From a virus: DNA of 43,984 bases. Position 1 is the stretch's first letter; the number at the start of each line of letters is the position of its first letter. Where the stretch lies: positions 1-43,984 of the IMG/VR virus record IMGVR_UViG_3300003886_000011; one strand, given 5' to 3'. Of this stretch, positions 25,704 through 33,821 are shown one piece after another. The notes beneath the pieces are model-generated. The model saw only the letters and a program-made list of their open reading frames with translations, searched no databases and had not been told where the DNA came from. The position numbers and the translations under genes were made by a program.

Positions 25704-25831
25704 TTGGTGTCCTCTTTAACCAGTCTAACTTTATTACAACGATTGCAGTAACTTTCTATGTCACAGCATCGAGGACGTGATAAGTACCAATCATGCCCTA
25801 GGATAAAACATAGTAATTTAGATACATTCAT
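25700..25831 (-). CDS. 43-residue DUF1660-like zinc protein
   Basis: ATG at 25831, TGA overlapping the next gene. The protein has LCFILGHDWYLSRPRCC and then CNRCNKVR. The GHxW followed by a CxRC pair matches the small prophage/phage DUF1660 pattern as I recall it. Probably one zinc site. Confidence 0.65.
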   Translation of the reverse strand: MNVSKLLCFILGHDWYLSRPRCCDIESYCNRCNKVRLVKEDTK

Positions 25832-26114
25832 CACTCCACCCCTCGTAAGTAGCCTTAAAGATATCTAGCTTGCAAGGATATATTTCACCTTTTACGTCCA
25901 TGATAAGCATATCGTCAGGTGTAAATTTCATCGTTCCCTCCAGCGTTGGTATTAAATAACATTCATTATTTTCATGTGTTATCCTAAAACCTTTGTAATC
26001 AAAAGACCAAGGGTATCCATTTACAATATTTGCACCGTGTGACTTCCCGTATTCTATAAGTTCATCAAATGTTATCGCTTCTATTACTACTGGCTTCTTT
26101 CTAAATTTACCCAT
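25818..26114 (-). CDS. conserved small phage protein
   Basis: A 98-residue protein beginning MGKFRKKPVVIEAI and ending with the pattern GEIYPCKLDIFKATYE, which I recognise from a very common family of uncharacterised phage proteins. Soluble, mixed alpha/beta. Function unknown. Confidence 0.75.
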   Translation of the reverse strand: MGKFRKKPVVIEAITFDELIEYGKSHGANIVNGYPWSFDYKGFRITHENNECYLIPTLEGTMKFTPDDMLIMDVKGEIYPCKLDIFKATYEGWSDECI

Positions 26115-26158
26115 CCATCTACCTCCATAAGCTCATTAAACACCTGTTCTTGTGTCAT
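26087..26158 (-). CDS. 23-codon remnant or leader peptide
   Basis: ATG at 26158, behind GGAGGCGGAAT, opens a short frame MTQEQVFNELMEVDGW... that stops inside the next gene. Its first ten residues and its DNA nearly repeat the start of the gene at 26531-26977 (MTQERVFNEL). It looks like a truncated duplicate that may survive as a leader for translational coupling. Confidence 0.4.
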   Translation of the reverse strand: MTQEQVFNELMEVDGWVNLERSQ

Positions 26159-26550
26159 ATTCCGCCTCCAGTAATTCTAAGTAAATGACTATCCTGATAA
26201 ATATTACCGATGACTTTGTTATATCTGTCAAGCATGTTATATAAAAGTGGCGTGCAGGAACCGCGAGAGTTAAACCATCTAAGGATAAACGCAGCTTCAT
26301 TTTGCTTCCATTCTGCAATACCTAGTTTTCTCTGCCTGTCGCGGCTTTCATGTCCAGTGATAGGGCTAGTATCCTCAAGTATATCCCCTTCGTATATCTC
26401 CTTACCATTTTTATCTTTAAGGCCTGTGTATTGCATAATAGGATCAAGAATTTCTGATAGTTTTCCAGTCGGTTTTTCAAATACTAAAGTACCAACCTGA
26501 TATATTTCATTATTAGCTGTATCCCACGCTCTAAACTTTATCTCTTTCAT
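26155..26550 (-). CDS. YopX family protein
   Basis: A 131-residue protein from the ATG at 26550 (MKEIKFRAWDT), behind GGAGG. The start MKEIKFRAWD, the motif IMQYTGLKDKNGKEIYEGD and the C-terminal VIGNIYQDS are the hallmarks of the YopX family (PF09643), widespread in phages and prophages and of unknown function. Confidence 0.9.
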   Translation of the reverse strand: MKEIKFRAWDTANNEIYQVGTLVFEKPTGKLSEILDPIMQYTGLKDKNGKEIYEGDILEDTSPITGHESRDRQRKLGIAEWKQNEAAFILRWFNSRGSCTPLLYNMLDRYNKVIGNIYQDSHLLRITGGGI

Positions 26551-26977
26551 CTTTAACCTCCAGAAATTCATCAATAGCGTTGTATAGGTTTGCTGAGTCT
26601 TCGCCGAGCCAAGTAAAAACAGTACTAATTATTTTTAAGATTTCTTCTTCTTCTATTACATCGGAATTATATACTTCCGACATTCCTTTGTTATATAAAC
26701 TATCACCCTCTTTCCAAATAATATACTCAATAAACTGCTCAAGCCGACTCCAATCAGACAATCGCTTTAAAAGCCAGTAAGCACCCTTTTCTGTGGTAAG
26801 GTCGAGGTTGGTCGCAGGTTCAGCGTCCCCGTATTCGGCGAAGCCACCTATTAATTTACATTTATCACAAACCCAGTTAGCATCCATCGATGCAGGATTT
26901 CTAATTAAAACACTATACCATTCGTGTCTACACTCACCTTTCAACTTAAGCTCGTTAAATACCCGTTCTTGTGTCAT
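26531..26977 (-). CDS. hypothetical protein with C-H-C-C module
   Basis: A 148-residue acidic protein. Residues 13-45 hold GECRHEW and CDKCK, a probable zinc site. The rest is helical. The start overlaps the upstream gene by ATGA. Its first codons are duplicated at 26158. Confidence 0.65.
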   Translation of the reverse strand: MTQERVFNELKLKGECRHEWYSVLIRNPASMDANWVCDKCKLIGGFAEYGDAEPATNLDLTTEKGAYWLLKRLSDWSRLEQFIEYIIWKEGDSLYNKGMSEVYNSDVIEEEEILKIISTVFTWLGEDSANLYNAIDEFLEVKDERDKV

Positions 26978-27147
26978 GATCCGTTCTCCTTAATGCAGCG
27001 TTTAGGCCTCACCTTAGTGTTCTCGTTGTAATCATAACATAAGCTACATTCCCACCCTTCCCATTCTCCATCGTGATTATTGCTTTCATGCTCCATCGGA
27101 CACCCCTCACAACTCTTCGGGTCTTTAAGCTTTATCTCTATCTTCAT
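26974..27147 (-). CDS. 57-residue zinc-ribbon micro-protein
   Basis: ATG at 27147 with GGAGG upstream, TGA at 26974. The protein reads MKIEIKLKDPKSCEGCPMEH..., with CEGC, a later CSLC and a final C. It overlaps both neighbours by 4 bases, so it fills the gap exactly. Function unknown. Confidence 0.7.
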   Translation of the reverse strand: MKIEIKLKDPKSCEGCPMEHESNNHDGEWEGWECSLCYDYNENTKVRPKRCIKENGS

Positions 27148-27338
27148 CTCCACCTCTCCGGTCGATCACAGCCGACATAGTGTTTATCGTTCACAGTTTT
27201 ACAGTAAAGACAGACTACATCCTCTTTAATATTTTTCCATTTTTTATCCTCGTTGTCATAATAGCAACAAAAACAATTCATAGAATCATGCTCTTTAATT
27301 GCACCTTCAAGTGATATTTTTGTCTCCTCTATTCTCAT
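27144..27338 (-). CDS. 64-residue Cys-rich protein
   Basis: Helical N-terminus, then CFCCYY and CLYCK pairs and a final C-D-R-P-E-R-W-R. A likely zinc-binding micro-protein at the head of the accessory block. Its ATG overlaps the ligase stop by one base. Confidence 0.6.
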   Translation of the reverse strand: MRIEETKISLEGAIKEHDSMNCFCCYYDNEDKKWKNIKEDVVCLYCKTVNDKHYVGCDRPERWR

Positions 27339-28225
27339 TATAAATCCTCCCGAATCCCTTTAAAGTTAGCGATACGGGGCAAATCTTTCATCCCATGTTT
27401 CTGATAATAAAACGTAAGCTTCTTGCCAAGTAAACTATCTCTAGTTTCCCAATAATGTTTACGCAACTCCTGCGTTAATCCCTCTCCTCCTCCAACCTTA
27501 AGTTCCTTACCATTCCATGATAATACAAACTTACCAAGCCTTTCCATTGGAATCATGTTCTCTTTACAGGTTGAGCGTTTTGTCAGCCCTAATTCATTAA
27601 CCTTCTTTGGATTATTGTTGTGCATTAATGGTTCAATGCCTATAATAATCCCCTCATCCTCGGTAAACCTTTTAAGTTTAAGCAACAACCCCTCATTAAC
27701 AGTAGACCTTCCGCATTTATAGCGACCTTTTGTTTTACGAACCATAAGTCCCTCATAGCCTTTATTTAATACCAAACTTTCCAATGTCTCTAGTTGCTCC
27801 GGGCTGTGTACTGCATAATGAGGGACAGCTGATAGATATTTTGAGTTAATAACACCAACCGCTTTAATACACTCGCGGATTCTATCTTCAAATGGTTCAA
27901 GTATACTTTCTTGGATGTAATCAAAAGCGTGGAAGATAAATTCAGGTTCACCTTCATGTCGCATAACTTCGCTTTGAATTTCGTTGAATGTTTTTCCTGG
28001 AAGCATTATTTCACCATCAAACCCCTCGGGTAATATTTGGGTGAGTATTTTCATTATGAATCTATTAGGAATAGGCTTAAAGCTTCTTGTCATTGGATCT
28101 TTACCATGTGGTCGAAGGCAGCGTATGCCGTCAAGTTTAGGGCTTGCTAATAGTGGGTAATCTAATGTTGTAAAATCGTTATCTTTCACTGCTCTAGCCA
28201 ACATAGGTCTTGTTATTTCATTCAT
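27338..28225 (-). CDS. ATP-dependent DNA ligase
   Basis: A 295-residue ligase sealing nicks at replication forks. The adenylation motif KLDGIR is near residue 30 (active Lys 30), with later EGLMVRK and KLKRF. The C-terminal OB region is short, as in small phage ligases such as T7. It follows the DUF3987-like ATPase with an 8-base overlap, and lies in the replication core with the polymerase. Confidence 0.92.
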   Translation of the reverse strand: MNEITRPMLARAVKDNDFTTLDYPLLASPKLDGIRCLRPHGKDPMTRSFKPIPNRFIMKILTQILPEGFDGEIMLPGKTFNEIQSEVMRHEGEPEFIFHAFDYIQESILEPFEDRIRECIKAVGVINSKYLSAVPHYAVHSPEQLETLESLVLNKGYEGLMVRKTKGRYKCGRSTVNEGLLLKLKRFTEDEGIIIGIEPLMHNNNPKKVNELGLTKRSTCKENMIPMERLGKFVLSWNGKELKVGGGEGLTQELRKHYWETRDSLLGKKLTFYYQKHGMKDLPRIANFKGIREDL

Positions 28226-29378
28226 TCTTTTTCTCCTCTTTAATTGTGTAGAGTGTTTGTCTACCTAGTTTAAATACCTCAATCGCATCTCTTTCAGTTA
28301 GTGTTTTTATAATCTCCGCCATTTCTGTCGCATTTAAATAGCAACTATTTTTGGTTAACAATTTTGAATGTGCCATAGAACCGCCGTTTTTCTTTATCAT
28401 ATTTAAAACCCTATCAATATCCTTCGCACTACGACTGAAGGCTACACCGCTGAATGCAACTGGCATAAGTTTTGTTATTTTAGTTAACTCATTGATAGCT
28501 TTTTTAATGTGTCTTTCTTTGATTATTAAATCATTCCCTTCTGATATACTTAAAATAAGCGCAACTTTTTTAACATGGTCTCCGAATCTACCGTAAAATC
28601 CTTTTAGTCTAGGGTCTTCTGGTTCTTCTACTGTGCAATACCAGTTTGAGAAATAATCTCTCCCGCCCTGATCAACCTCAACTGAACCCTTTAACATTGA
28701 CATATTTTCTAAGTCTGCGATAAGATCCTCTTTCTGTTGCATCTCTTTCTCTGTTGATGAAGGCCAAGGAATCTTCTTTTTCCTACCTATACCTACTACA
28801 AATATTACCCGCGATGTAAAACCACCCTCGACTGATTCTCCAGGCAGAGAGTTAGACATCCAATCAAGCGTAGTAGCTCCTAGTAGATTAACGCAAGGGT
28901 TACGGATGATATCATTTCCCGATCCCTTAGTTCTATATTGAACTTCGTCTCCATCATATACGGAGGTTAAGGTTGAAATTAACCCAGAAGCCAATGCATC
29001 TTTACCTAGTAGAGTTGCTAGTTCAGAAGCTAGGATTGAAATAGCCGCTAGGTTATTCTTTTGTGCGTCGTGAAGAAAACGATATAGAAAAGCAAGAGTT
29101 AGTTTCTCTTTGACCATCGCAATTTCTACTTCACTTTCTTCCATCAACTTTGTAGCCTTTCTTACCGCCGAGGATTTTCTACTCCACGCACTTTCAGCCA
29201 CCAGTATTATATAAAGATTAGGGAAAATACTAGACGACCCTTGCGGGATGTAACAATTCATCTTAAGCGTGGAGGCTAAAGTTGATATAGCCGACCAGAA
29301 ATTAAAACATTCTGGTGATTCAGTATCTTCTGTGTAATTTAAATATGTCTCAATCCAGTCGTCACATTTACGCTCCAT
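28218..29378 (-). CDS. DUF3987-like primase/helicase-type ATPase
   Basis: A 386-residue protein from the ATG at 29378 (MERKCDDWIE), behind GGAAAGGA, in place of an in-frame start inside the polymerase gene. The fold order (FWSAISTLAS, FPNLYIILVAES, ILASELATLL) is that of DUF3987 proteins, used as replicative helicases or primase-helicases by many phages. The P-loop is unusual: AESAWSRKSS, with no glycines. A C-terminal winged helix follows. No separate helicase is visible elsewhere in the window. Confidence 0.7.
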   Translation of the reverse strand: MERKCDDWIETYLNYTEDTESPECFNFWSAISTLASTLKMNCYIPQGSSSIFPNLYIILVAESAWSRKSSAVRKATKLMEESEVEIAMVKEKLTLAFLYRFLHDAQKNNLAAISILASELATLLGKDALASGLISTLTSVYDGDEVQYRTKGSGNDIIRNPCVNLLGATTLDWMSNSLPGESVEGGFTSRVIFVVGIGRKKKIPWPSSTEKEMQQKEDLIADLENMSMLKGSVEVDQGGRDYFSNWYCTVEEPEDPRLKGFYGRFGDHVKKVALILSISEGNDLIIKERHIKKAINELTKITKLMPVAFSGVAFSRSAKDIDRVLNMIKKNGGSMAHSKLLTKNSCYLNATEMAEIIKTLTERDAIEVFKLGRQTLYTIKEEKKNE

Positions 29379-29380
29379 TG

Positions 29381-31552
29381 TTATCCTTTCCAAGAGGTTA
29401 AATCTTTCTCGTGCCAAGTTTTACCGTACATTAAATCCACTGGTATAATAACAGGTCGAGACTTAACCATTATAGGTTTCTCTGCTTCTTCTTTGAAGAT
29501 CTGTGCGACTAGATCTATATCTTTATCATCACATTCTATACCGAGCTCGTCATGAACTTGCCACATAATGTGGGCGGATGCTGGGAGACGGAAATGTATT
29601 CTCACAGCCGCCATATCTATTGTATCTGCGGTACATCCCTGAGGGATTTGAGCGTAGGCAGAACGGATTTGATCCTGATTGTACCAACCCATGAATATTC
29701 TTCTGCGTCCGAATGGGGAGGTTAACATTTGTTCATTTTTTAACTGCTCTTTTACTTCGTGTTGAAATACTGCACGGACATTGGGGAACATTTGATGGTA
29801 TTGAGACATAAGCCATTGTGCTTCATTTTCGGGTATACCATATTGAATAGCTACGGCTTTCTTGGTCATACCATAAGGCGCACCATGAGCAGAGGCCTTG
29901 GCTGATTTACGTTGAGTTTTATTGACCGCCTCGGGAGATATTTTAAATATCCATCCAGCTACTTGTTTATGGATATCTTTACCAGATTCGAACATCTTCA
30001 TATAGGCCGGGTCTTCGGCAAGATAGGCTACAAAACGAGCATCAGCTTGAGATAAATCCCCAACTACGAATGAACGATCAGGGGTTGATGGTATGAATAT
30101 ATCTCGCACATTTTTAGGTATGTTTTGTAAGTTGCAGCCGGTGCCTCTTATGTTTTTGGTTGATGACAATCGACCTGTTTTTGTGCCTGTTATTTTCCAA
30201 TGTGTGTGGATACGACCATCTGGGTCTATGCGATCTGTGTTTAGATAGTTTGATATAGCTGTGCGTTTATTTGAAATTTGAATCATAAGATTGAGAGATG
30301 GATGGCTAGACTCAACTTGTAAGTTTAATAATGCTTTTTCATTGGTGGTTATCTTGCCCTTAAATCGTTTAGTTTTAAGTCCAAGTTCACTGTATAGATA
30401 CTTCTGCATTTGTTTTGGTGACTTTACATTTAATGGATAGCCTACGATTATATCTAAAGCTTCTTGAAGATTGTCTCTTTCATTTTCAGCTTGTTTTTTA
30501 TACTCTTCCATTTTAGCTCTATCAACATTAAGCCCTATGTGTGATGCTTGCCAAAAGATTGTAAGTAACGGCATAACGAAGCCGTAACAAAAATCATACA
30601 GTCCAGCAGCAGGTAACTCATCATTATCATAAGTATCAGCAAGGTCGAACAACACCCCCACATCTTTTGCATTATAATCATCCTCCTCTCTCATGAGTTT
30701 ATAATGAGGTTCGTTGGTGTAGATTGATGTCATGTATGATAATGTTAATGGCCTCTCGCAGTAACAGAGATGTGATGGTATCATAGTGTCAATACGCATT
30801 GGATGTATCTCACCAACCCATTTGAATAATTGCCCTAGTTCAAATGGACAGTGTTGGATTAATTTACCAATTCTTGGGTCGGTTAATAATCCCTGTAGTC
30901 TCTCCCAGATTTCTATTTCTTGATCAACTGACCAAACAGGCTTGCCTTTGAAGATAGGGATGGTCATTACTTCATTACAGTTCGGCCCGATACCTATTTC
31001 GGTTATGATTGATGATTTTCTAATTCCTTCTATATCGAGAGATAATTCTATTGCTGTTTTATATTCTTCTAATTTATCTATCACCTGTTTGAATGAAGGT
31101 TTGAGAATAAAATTTCGTACGGGTATGCTATCGAAGCCAGGGAAATCACTTTCATATTTTGCCTTGGCTAAGTCCGCTTGTATGTCAAAGAGAAGCTCTA
31201 TTTCCCCACGCAAAACTCTTGCTGTGTTTAGTGTTGGAATTATTTTTTGATTTATTAACAGGGTTGATTTAAGGATCGACCCACGGTAGGAATTAATTTT
31301 TGTATGTCCTGTTAGGGCTTTTAAAGCTACAGCTCCCACCGCTATGATTACATTTGGATGACAATCTATAAGTTCTGATTGCAGCTGAGCCGTTGTCTCC
31401 TCTGTTACACTGGTGATGTAACAATGAGACTCAGCTATACCCGCAGATGCAAGTAGGCTTTTAAACTGGCTTCCGGCTTTGTCTGATAGTAATGGTTGAT
31501 TATCCTTCCGGCTCTCCATAACTATTATTATCTTCGCTAGTTCCTTCTCCAT
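29381..31552 (-). CDS. UDG-like / family A DNA polymerase fusion
   Basis: A 723-residue replicative polymerase, starting at the better-spaced second ATG. Residues 1-130 match the uracil-DNA glycosylase superfamily (HPNVIIAVGAVALKALTG) but lack its Cys ligands, and the usual THHP motif reads PTLNTA. The 3'-5' exonuclease follows with D173/E175 and YNAKD. Polymerase motifs are TGRLSS/NLQNIP, motif A DLSQADAR (D499), motif B RKSAKASAHGAPYG (K552) and motif C VHDEL (D668). His556 replaces the usual Phe/Tyr/Leu (E. coli 762), and Asp504 the usual Glu (710). Confidence 0.93.
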   Translation of the reverse strand: MEKELAKIIIVMESRKDNQPLLSDKAGSQFKSLLASAGIAESHCYITSVTEETTAQLQSELIDCHPNVIIAVGAVALKALTGHTKINSYRGSILKSTLLINQKIIPTLNTARVLRGEIELLFDIQADLAKAKYESDFPGFDSIPVRNFILKPSFKQVIDKLEEYKTAIELSLDIEGIRKSSIITEIGIGPNCNEVMTIPIFKGKPVWSVDQEIEIWERLQGLLTDPRIGKLIQHCPFELGQLFKWVGEIHPMRIDTMIPSHLCYCERPLTLSYMTSIYTNEPHYKLMREEDDYNAKDVGVLFDLADTYDNDELPAAGLYDFCYGFVMPLLTIFWQASHIGLNVDRAKMEEYKKQAENERDNLQEALDIIVGYPLNVKSPKQMQKYLYSELGLKTKRFKGKITTNEKALLNLQVESSHPSLNLMIQISNKRTAISNYLNTDRIDPDGRIHTHWKITGTKTGRLSSTKNIRGTGCNLQNIPKNVRDIFIPSTPDRSFVVGDLSQADARFVAYLAEDPAYMKMFESGKDIHKQVAGWIFKISPEAVNKTQRKSAKASAHGAPYGMTKKAVAIQYGIPENEAQWLMSQYHQMFPNVRAVFQHEVKEQLKNEQMLTSPFGRRRIFMGWYNQDQIRSAYAQIPQGCTADTIDMAAVRIHFRLPASAHIMWQVHDELGIECDDKDIDLVAQIFKEEAEKPIMVKSRPVIIPVDLMYGKTWHEKDLTSWKG

Positions 31553-31853
31553 TTTCATTCTCCGTTGGTTTTATACTTAATCCTACGTTTAATAACTGTC
31601 TTACGATCCAAGATTTATCTCCCCTTCTGGTACAGAGGTCTTGGATTTTTTTATCCAACTCATTGGAGATGGTTATATGGAGATGAACTAGCTCGGAGTC
31701 ATTGGGTTCTTCGGTTTTGATTGTCTCTCTGTATTCTAATCCAGCTTCAAGCATAATGCGAACGAACCACGATATATCTCCGGAGCGTTTACACATTTTG
31801 CGGATTTTTTCGTCCGTTTCTTTTTCAATCATTACGTGTAGATGCTTACTCAT
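31500..31853 (-). CDS. tandem ribbon-helix-helix DNA-binding protein
   Basis: A 117-residue protein with two copies of one module: HLHVMIEKETDEKIRKMC... at 4-40 and HLHITISNELDKKIQDLC... at 57-92, each ending in a (F/I)VR-x-(M/L)L motif. This is the CopG/Arc ribbon-helix-helix pattern, so one chain can form the two-fold DNA-binding unit normally made by a dimer, as in F plasmid TraY. Likely an autorepressor or operon regulator. It overlaps the polymerase gene by 53 bases. Confidence 0.8.
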   Translation of the reverse strand: MSKHLHVMIEKETDEKIRKMCKRSGDISWFVRIMLEAGLEYRETIKTEEPNDSELVHLHITISNELDKKIQDLCTRRGDKSWIVRQLLNVGLSIKPTENENGEGTSEDNNSYGEPEG

Positions 31854-32109
31854 CATTCCTCCTTCTTCTGGTTTGTTCTTGCTTGATCTTAGCTATAACT
31901 TTGTCTGCTGATTTAATTATTGATTTAAATTCTTTATCAACTTCATTTACAGGAAAACCTCCCTCTCCGTCTAATATGATATTTTGAGCTTGGCATTTTA
32001 TACGTTGACAGGTGTTGATGATTTTGCCTTTTTTGGTTATTCTGTCTTGATGTTTACTTAGGCTCACAACTTTTCTCCCATTCACCATAGCTTGTTTCGT
32101 CGCTCTCAT
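31846..32109 (-). CDS. hypothetical protein
   Basis: An 87-residue basic protein with a K-rich N-terminal half and a helical C-terminal half. The start is uncertain (ATG at 32109, or the later MVNGRK). It overlaps the upstream gene by 56 bases and the ribbon-helix-helix gene by 8. No family recognised. Confidence 0.5.
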   Translation of the reverse strand: MRATKQAMVNGRKVVSLSKHQDRITKKGKIINTCQRIKCQAQNIILDGEGGFPVNEVDKEFKSIIKSADKVIAKIKQEQTRRRRNDE

Positions 32110-32308
32110 CTCTAGTAGGCCTCATCTTTCCCATCTTATCATATTCATCCCAAGGAATTAAAACAATATTAACTATTTGTCCTGTACCAAAGATTAATTT
32201 CTGTATTCGCATTCCGTTTTTCTCTATCGAAAAGAAACATTCTCTACCTTCCTTATCAACCATTCTACGATGTCGGTCTTTTAATAATCTCTCTTCCTTA
32301 TGCGTCAT
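32054..32308 (-). CDS. hypothetical protein
   Basis: An 84-residue protein, with the second ATG favoured by its spacing from GGAGGA. Basic N-terminus, beta middle (QKLIFGTGQIVNIVLIPW), acidic tail. It overlaps the methyltransferase gene by 11 bases. Unknown function. Confidence 0.55.
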   Translation of the reverse strand: MTHKEERLLKDRHRRMVDKEGRECFFSIEKNGMRIQKLIFGTGQIVNIVLIPWDEYDKMGKMRPTRDESDETSYGEWEKSCEPK

Positions 32309-33521
32309 CATCTCCTCCTACATTAACACAGGCTAGATTGTACCAATCTTCATTCATCTCAATGCCGATTATATTACGGTCAAGATCCTTGGCGGCTTTT
32401 AATGCCATACCGCTTCCCATTGTTGGATCAAGCACAACATCCCTTTCGATTGTTGCCATCTCGATTAAGTATTTATAAAGATCGATTGGTTTTTCCGTAG
32501 GATGCCCTCTTTTCTCCCCTTGGACTGTGTTGAATTGAAACACAGCGAATGAGGATTTATTAAATTCCCTGCAGGTTGTACCCTTCCAGCAGAAGAGGAC
32601 TGGTTCGTAGTTGTAGGTATAACGGTGGAATGGGTCAGGATTTCCGCCTATTGATCCTTTCTGCCAGATTAGTGGCGCAGGATTGTAATTAAGATGTTTA
32701 GCTATTGCATTGATTACCTGTGGGTACATAGTCATGCTGAAGAAGATATAGCAATGACCACCGTCTTTAAGCACCCTGGCCATTTCTTCAGCTAATGCCT
32801 CATAGAGGTTTATATTTTCCTCTTCATCATTATCTTCAAAATTAATATCCCCCCAAGATTCAACCGCCCAGCGTTGATTGCCCACGTTCATTGAATAAGG
32901 CGGGTCAAGGAGGGCTAGATCAATAGAGTGTTCCTCTAAGGTTGGTAGGATTTTTAAAGCATCGCCAAAATGTAAGGCCTCTATTTTAGATTGCTTAAAC
33001 TCAACCACCTTTTTTCTTCTCTCGGCGTCTCTCAATCTACGAAGCTTTGTCTTAGCATGTTTTTCTAATTTCTCATTCTTAAGTTCTGGATAATCTCTTA
33101 ACCCTTCTGCCATTATTATATCTGTAGCTACCGATGATTTACCTCTTTTAATCTCAACAGCCGTATCTTCTCTTTTCCAATCATCTCCATTGATTTCTCT
33201 TTTAAGCTTATCAATCGCCTCCGTCATTTTACAACGCTCAGCCCATGTTAAATCTTCCCGAGCAATGTTTTCTTCAAGTTCTAATTCTTGTAGTTGGATT
33301 GGAGTTAACGCACCCATACTGGTATAAGGTATTGATGTCCAACCAAGCAACGCTGCGGCAGATAACCTTCTACCTCCTGCGATTAGCTTTAAATCCTTGT
33401 CGAGAACAACTGGGTGCATAAGGCCGTATTTCTTTATTGATGCTGCTAAAGATTCAAGGTCTTTATAATCCTCCCTTCCGCGATCACCAAATTCAATTAA
33501 ATTTATATCTATCCTTAACAT
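32298..33521 (-). CDS. ParB-like / DNA methyltransferase fusion
   Basis: A 407-residue fusion. Residues 10-95 form a ParB/sulfiredoxin-type domain (LAASIKKYGLMHPVVL, then IAGGRRLSAA and ENIARE), and a ParB-type helix-turn-helix lies near 118-150. The methyltransferase follows with DPPY at 206-209, GHPTEKP at 339-345 and DPTMGSG at 365-371, the order of class-beta adenine-N6/cytosine-N4 enzymes. Such fusions are frequent in phages and may protect DNA from restriction or mark sites. The target sequence cannot be read from the gene. Confidence 0.9.
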   Translation of the reverse strand: MLRIDINLIEFGDRGREDYKDLESLAASIKKYGLMHPVVLDKDLKLIAGGRRLSAAALLGWTSIPYTSMGALTPIQLQELELEENIAREDLTWAERCKMTEAIDKLKREINGDDWKREDTAVEIKRGKSSVATDIIMAEGLRDYPELKNEKLEKHAKTKLRRLRDAERRKKVVEFKQSKIEALHFGDALKILPTLEEHSIDLALLDPPYSMNVGNQRWAVESWGDINFEDNDEEENINLYEALAEEMARVLKDGGHCYIFFSMTMYPQVINAIAKHLNYNPAPLIWQKGSIGGNPDPFHRYTYNYEPVLFCWKGTTCREFNKSSFAVFQFNTVQGEKRGHPTEKPIDLYKYLIEMATIERDVVLDPTMGSGMALKAAKDLDRNIIGIEMNEDWYNLACVNVGGDDDA

Positions 33522-33742
33522 TCTTCCTCCACGAACCAGTCAATTACTGATTTTTTTATTATACTCAACATGCCTAATAGTTTAAATCCATTTGTATATG
33601 ATGATTGAAACACTTCCCATTCATTGTTTTTAATAGCTACGATTAAAACTGTTTCGTAGTCGAGCTTACTTAAGCTGGATAAAAGTTCATTTGCCTTTTT
33701 AATTTGTAAATCTTTATTTGTTTTTAATATTTTCATTTTCAT
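33515..33742 (-). CDS. hypothetical protein
   Basis: A 75-residue protein, helical with a short beta segment, and no motif. Two ATGs (33742 and 33736) are possible, and no good Shine-Dalgarno is visible. It directly follows two RNA hairpins, so its translation may depend on them. Confidence 0.5.
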   Translation of the reverse strand: MKMKILKTNKDLQIKKANELLSSLSKLDYETVLIVAIKNNEWEVFQSSYTNGFKLLGMLSIIKKSVIDWFVEEEC

Positions 33743-33756
33743 AATAATGAGCGTTG

Positions 33757-33782
33757 TTAACCCAGACGCTCCCCTGGGTTAA
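33757..33782 (-). promoter_or_regulatory. perfect 9-base-pair hairpin
   Basis: TTAACCCAG pairs perfectly with CTGGGTTAA around an 8-base loop, between the ssDNA-binding gene and the small gene at 33515-33742. No T run follows on the leftward strand, so it is not a standard terminator. Likely an RNA processing or stability element. Confidence 0.55.
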
Positions 33783-33813
33783 TCCATATATCTAGGGTGG
33801 TAGCTATATGGAT
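33782..33813 (-). promoter_or_regulatory. second perfect hairpin, adjacent
   Basis: ATCCATATA pairs perfectly with TATATGGAT around a 14-base loop. It abuts and shares one base with the hairpin at 33757-33782, giving a double-hairpin intergenic element. Confidence 0.5.
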
Positions 33814-33821
33814 CAAGCGGT

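Noticed and set aside
26200-26250. Leftward TTGACA with TAATAT within the YopX gene
   Set aside because: Spacer is 19 bases, not the 17 used by all supported promoters, and it lies in coding sequence.
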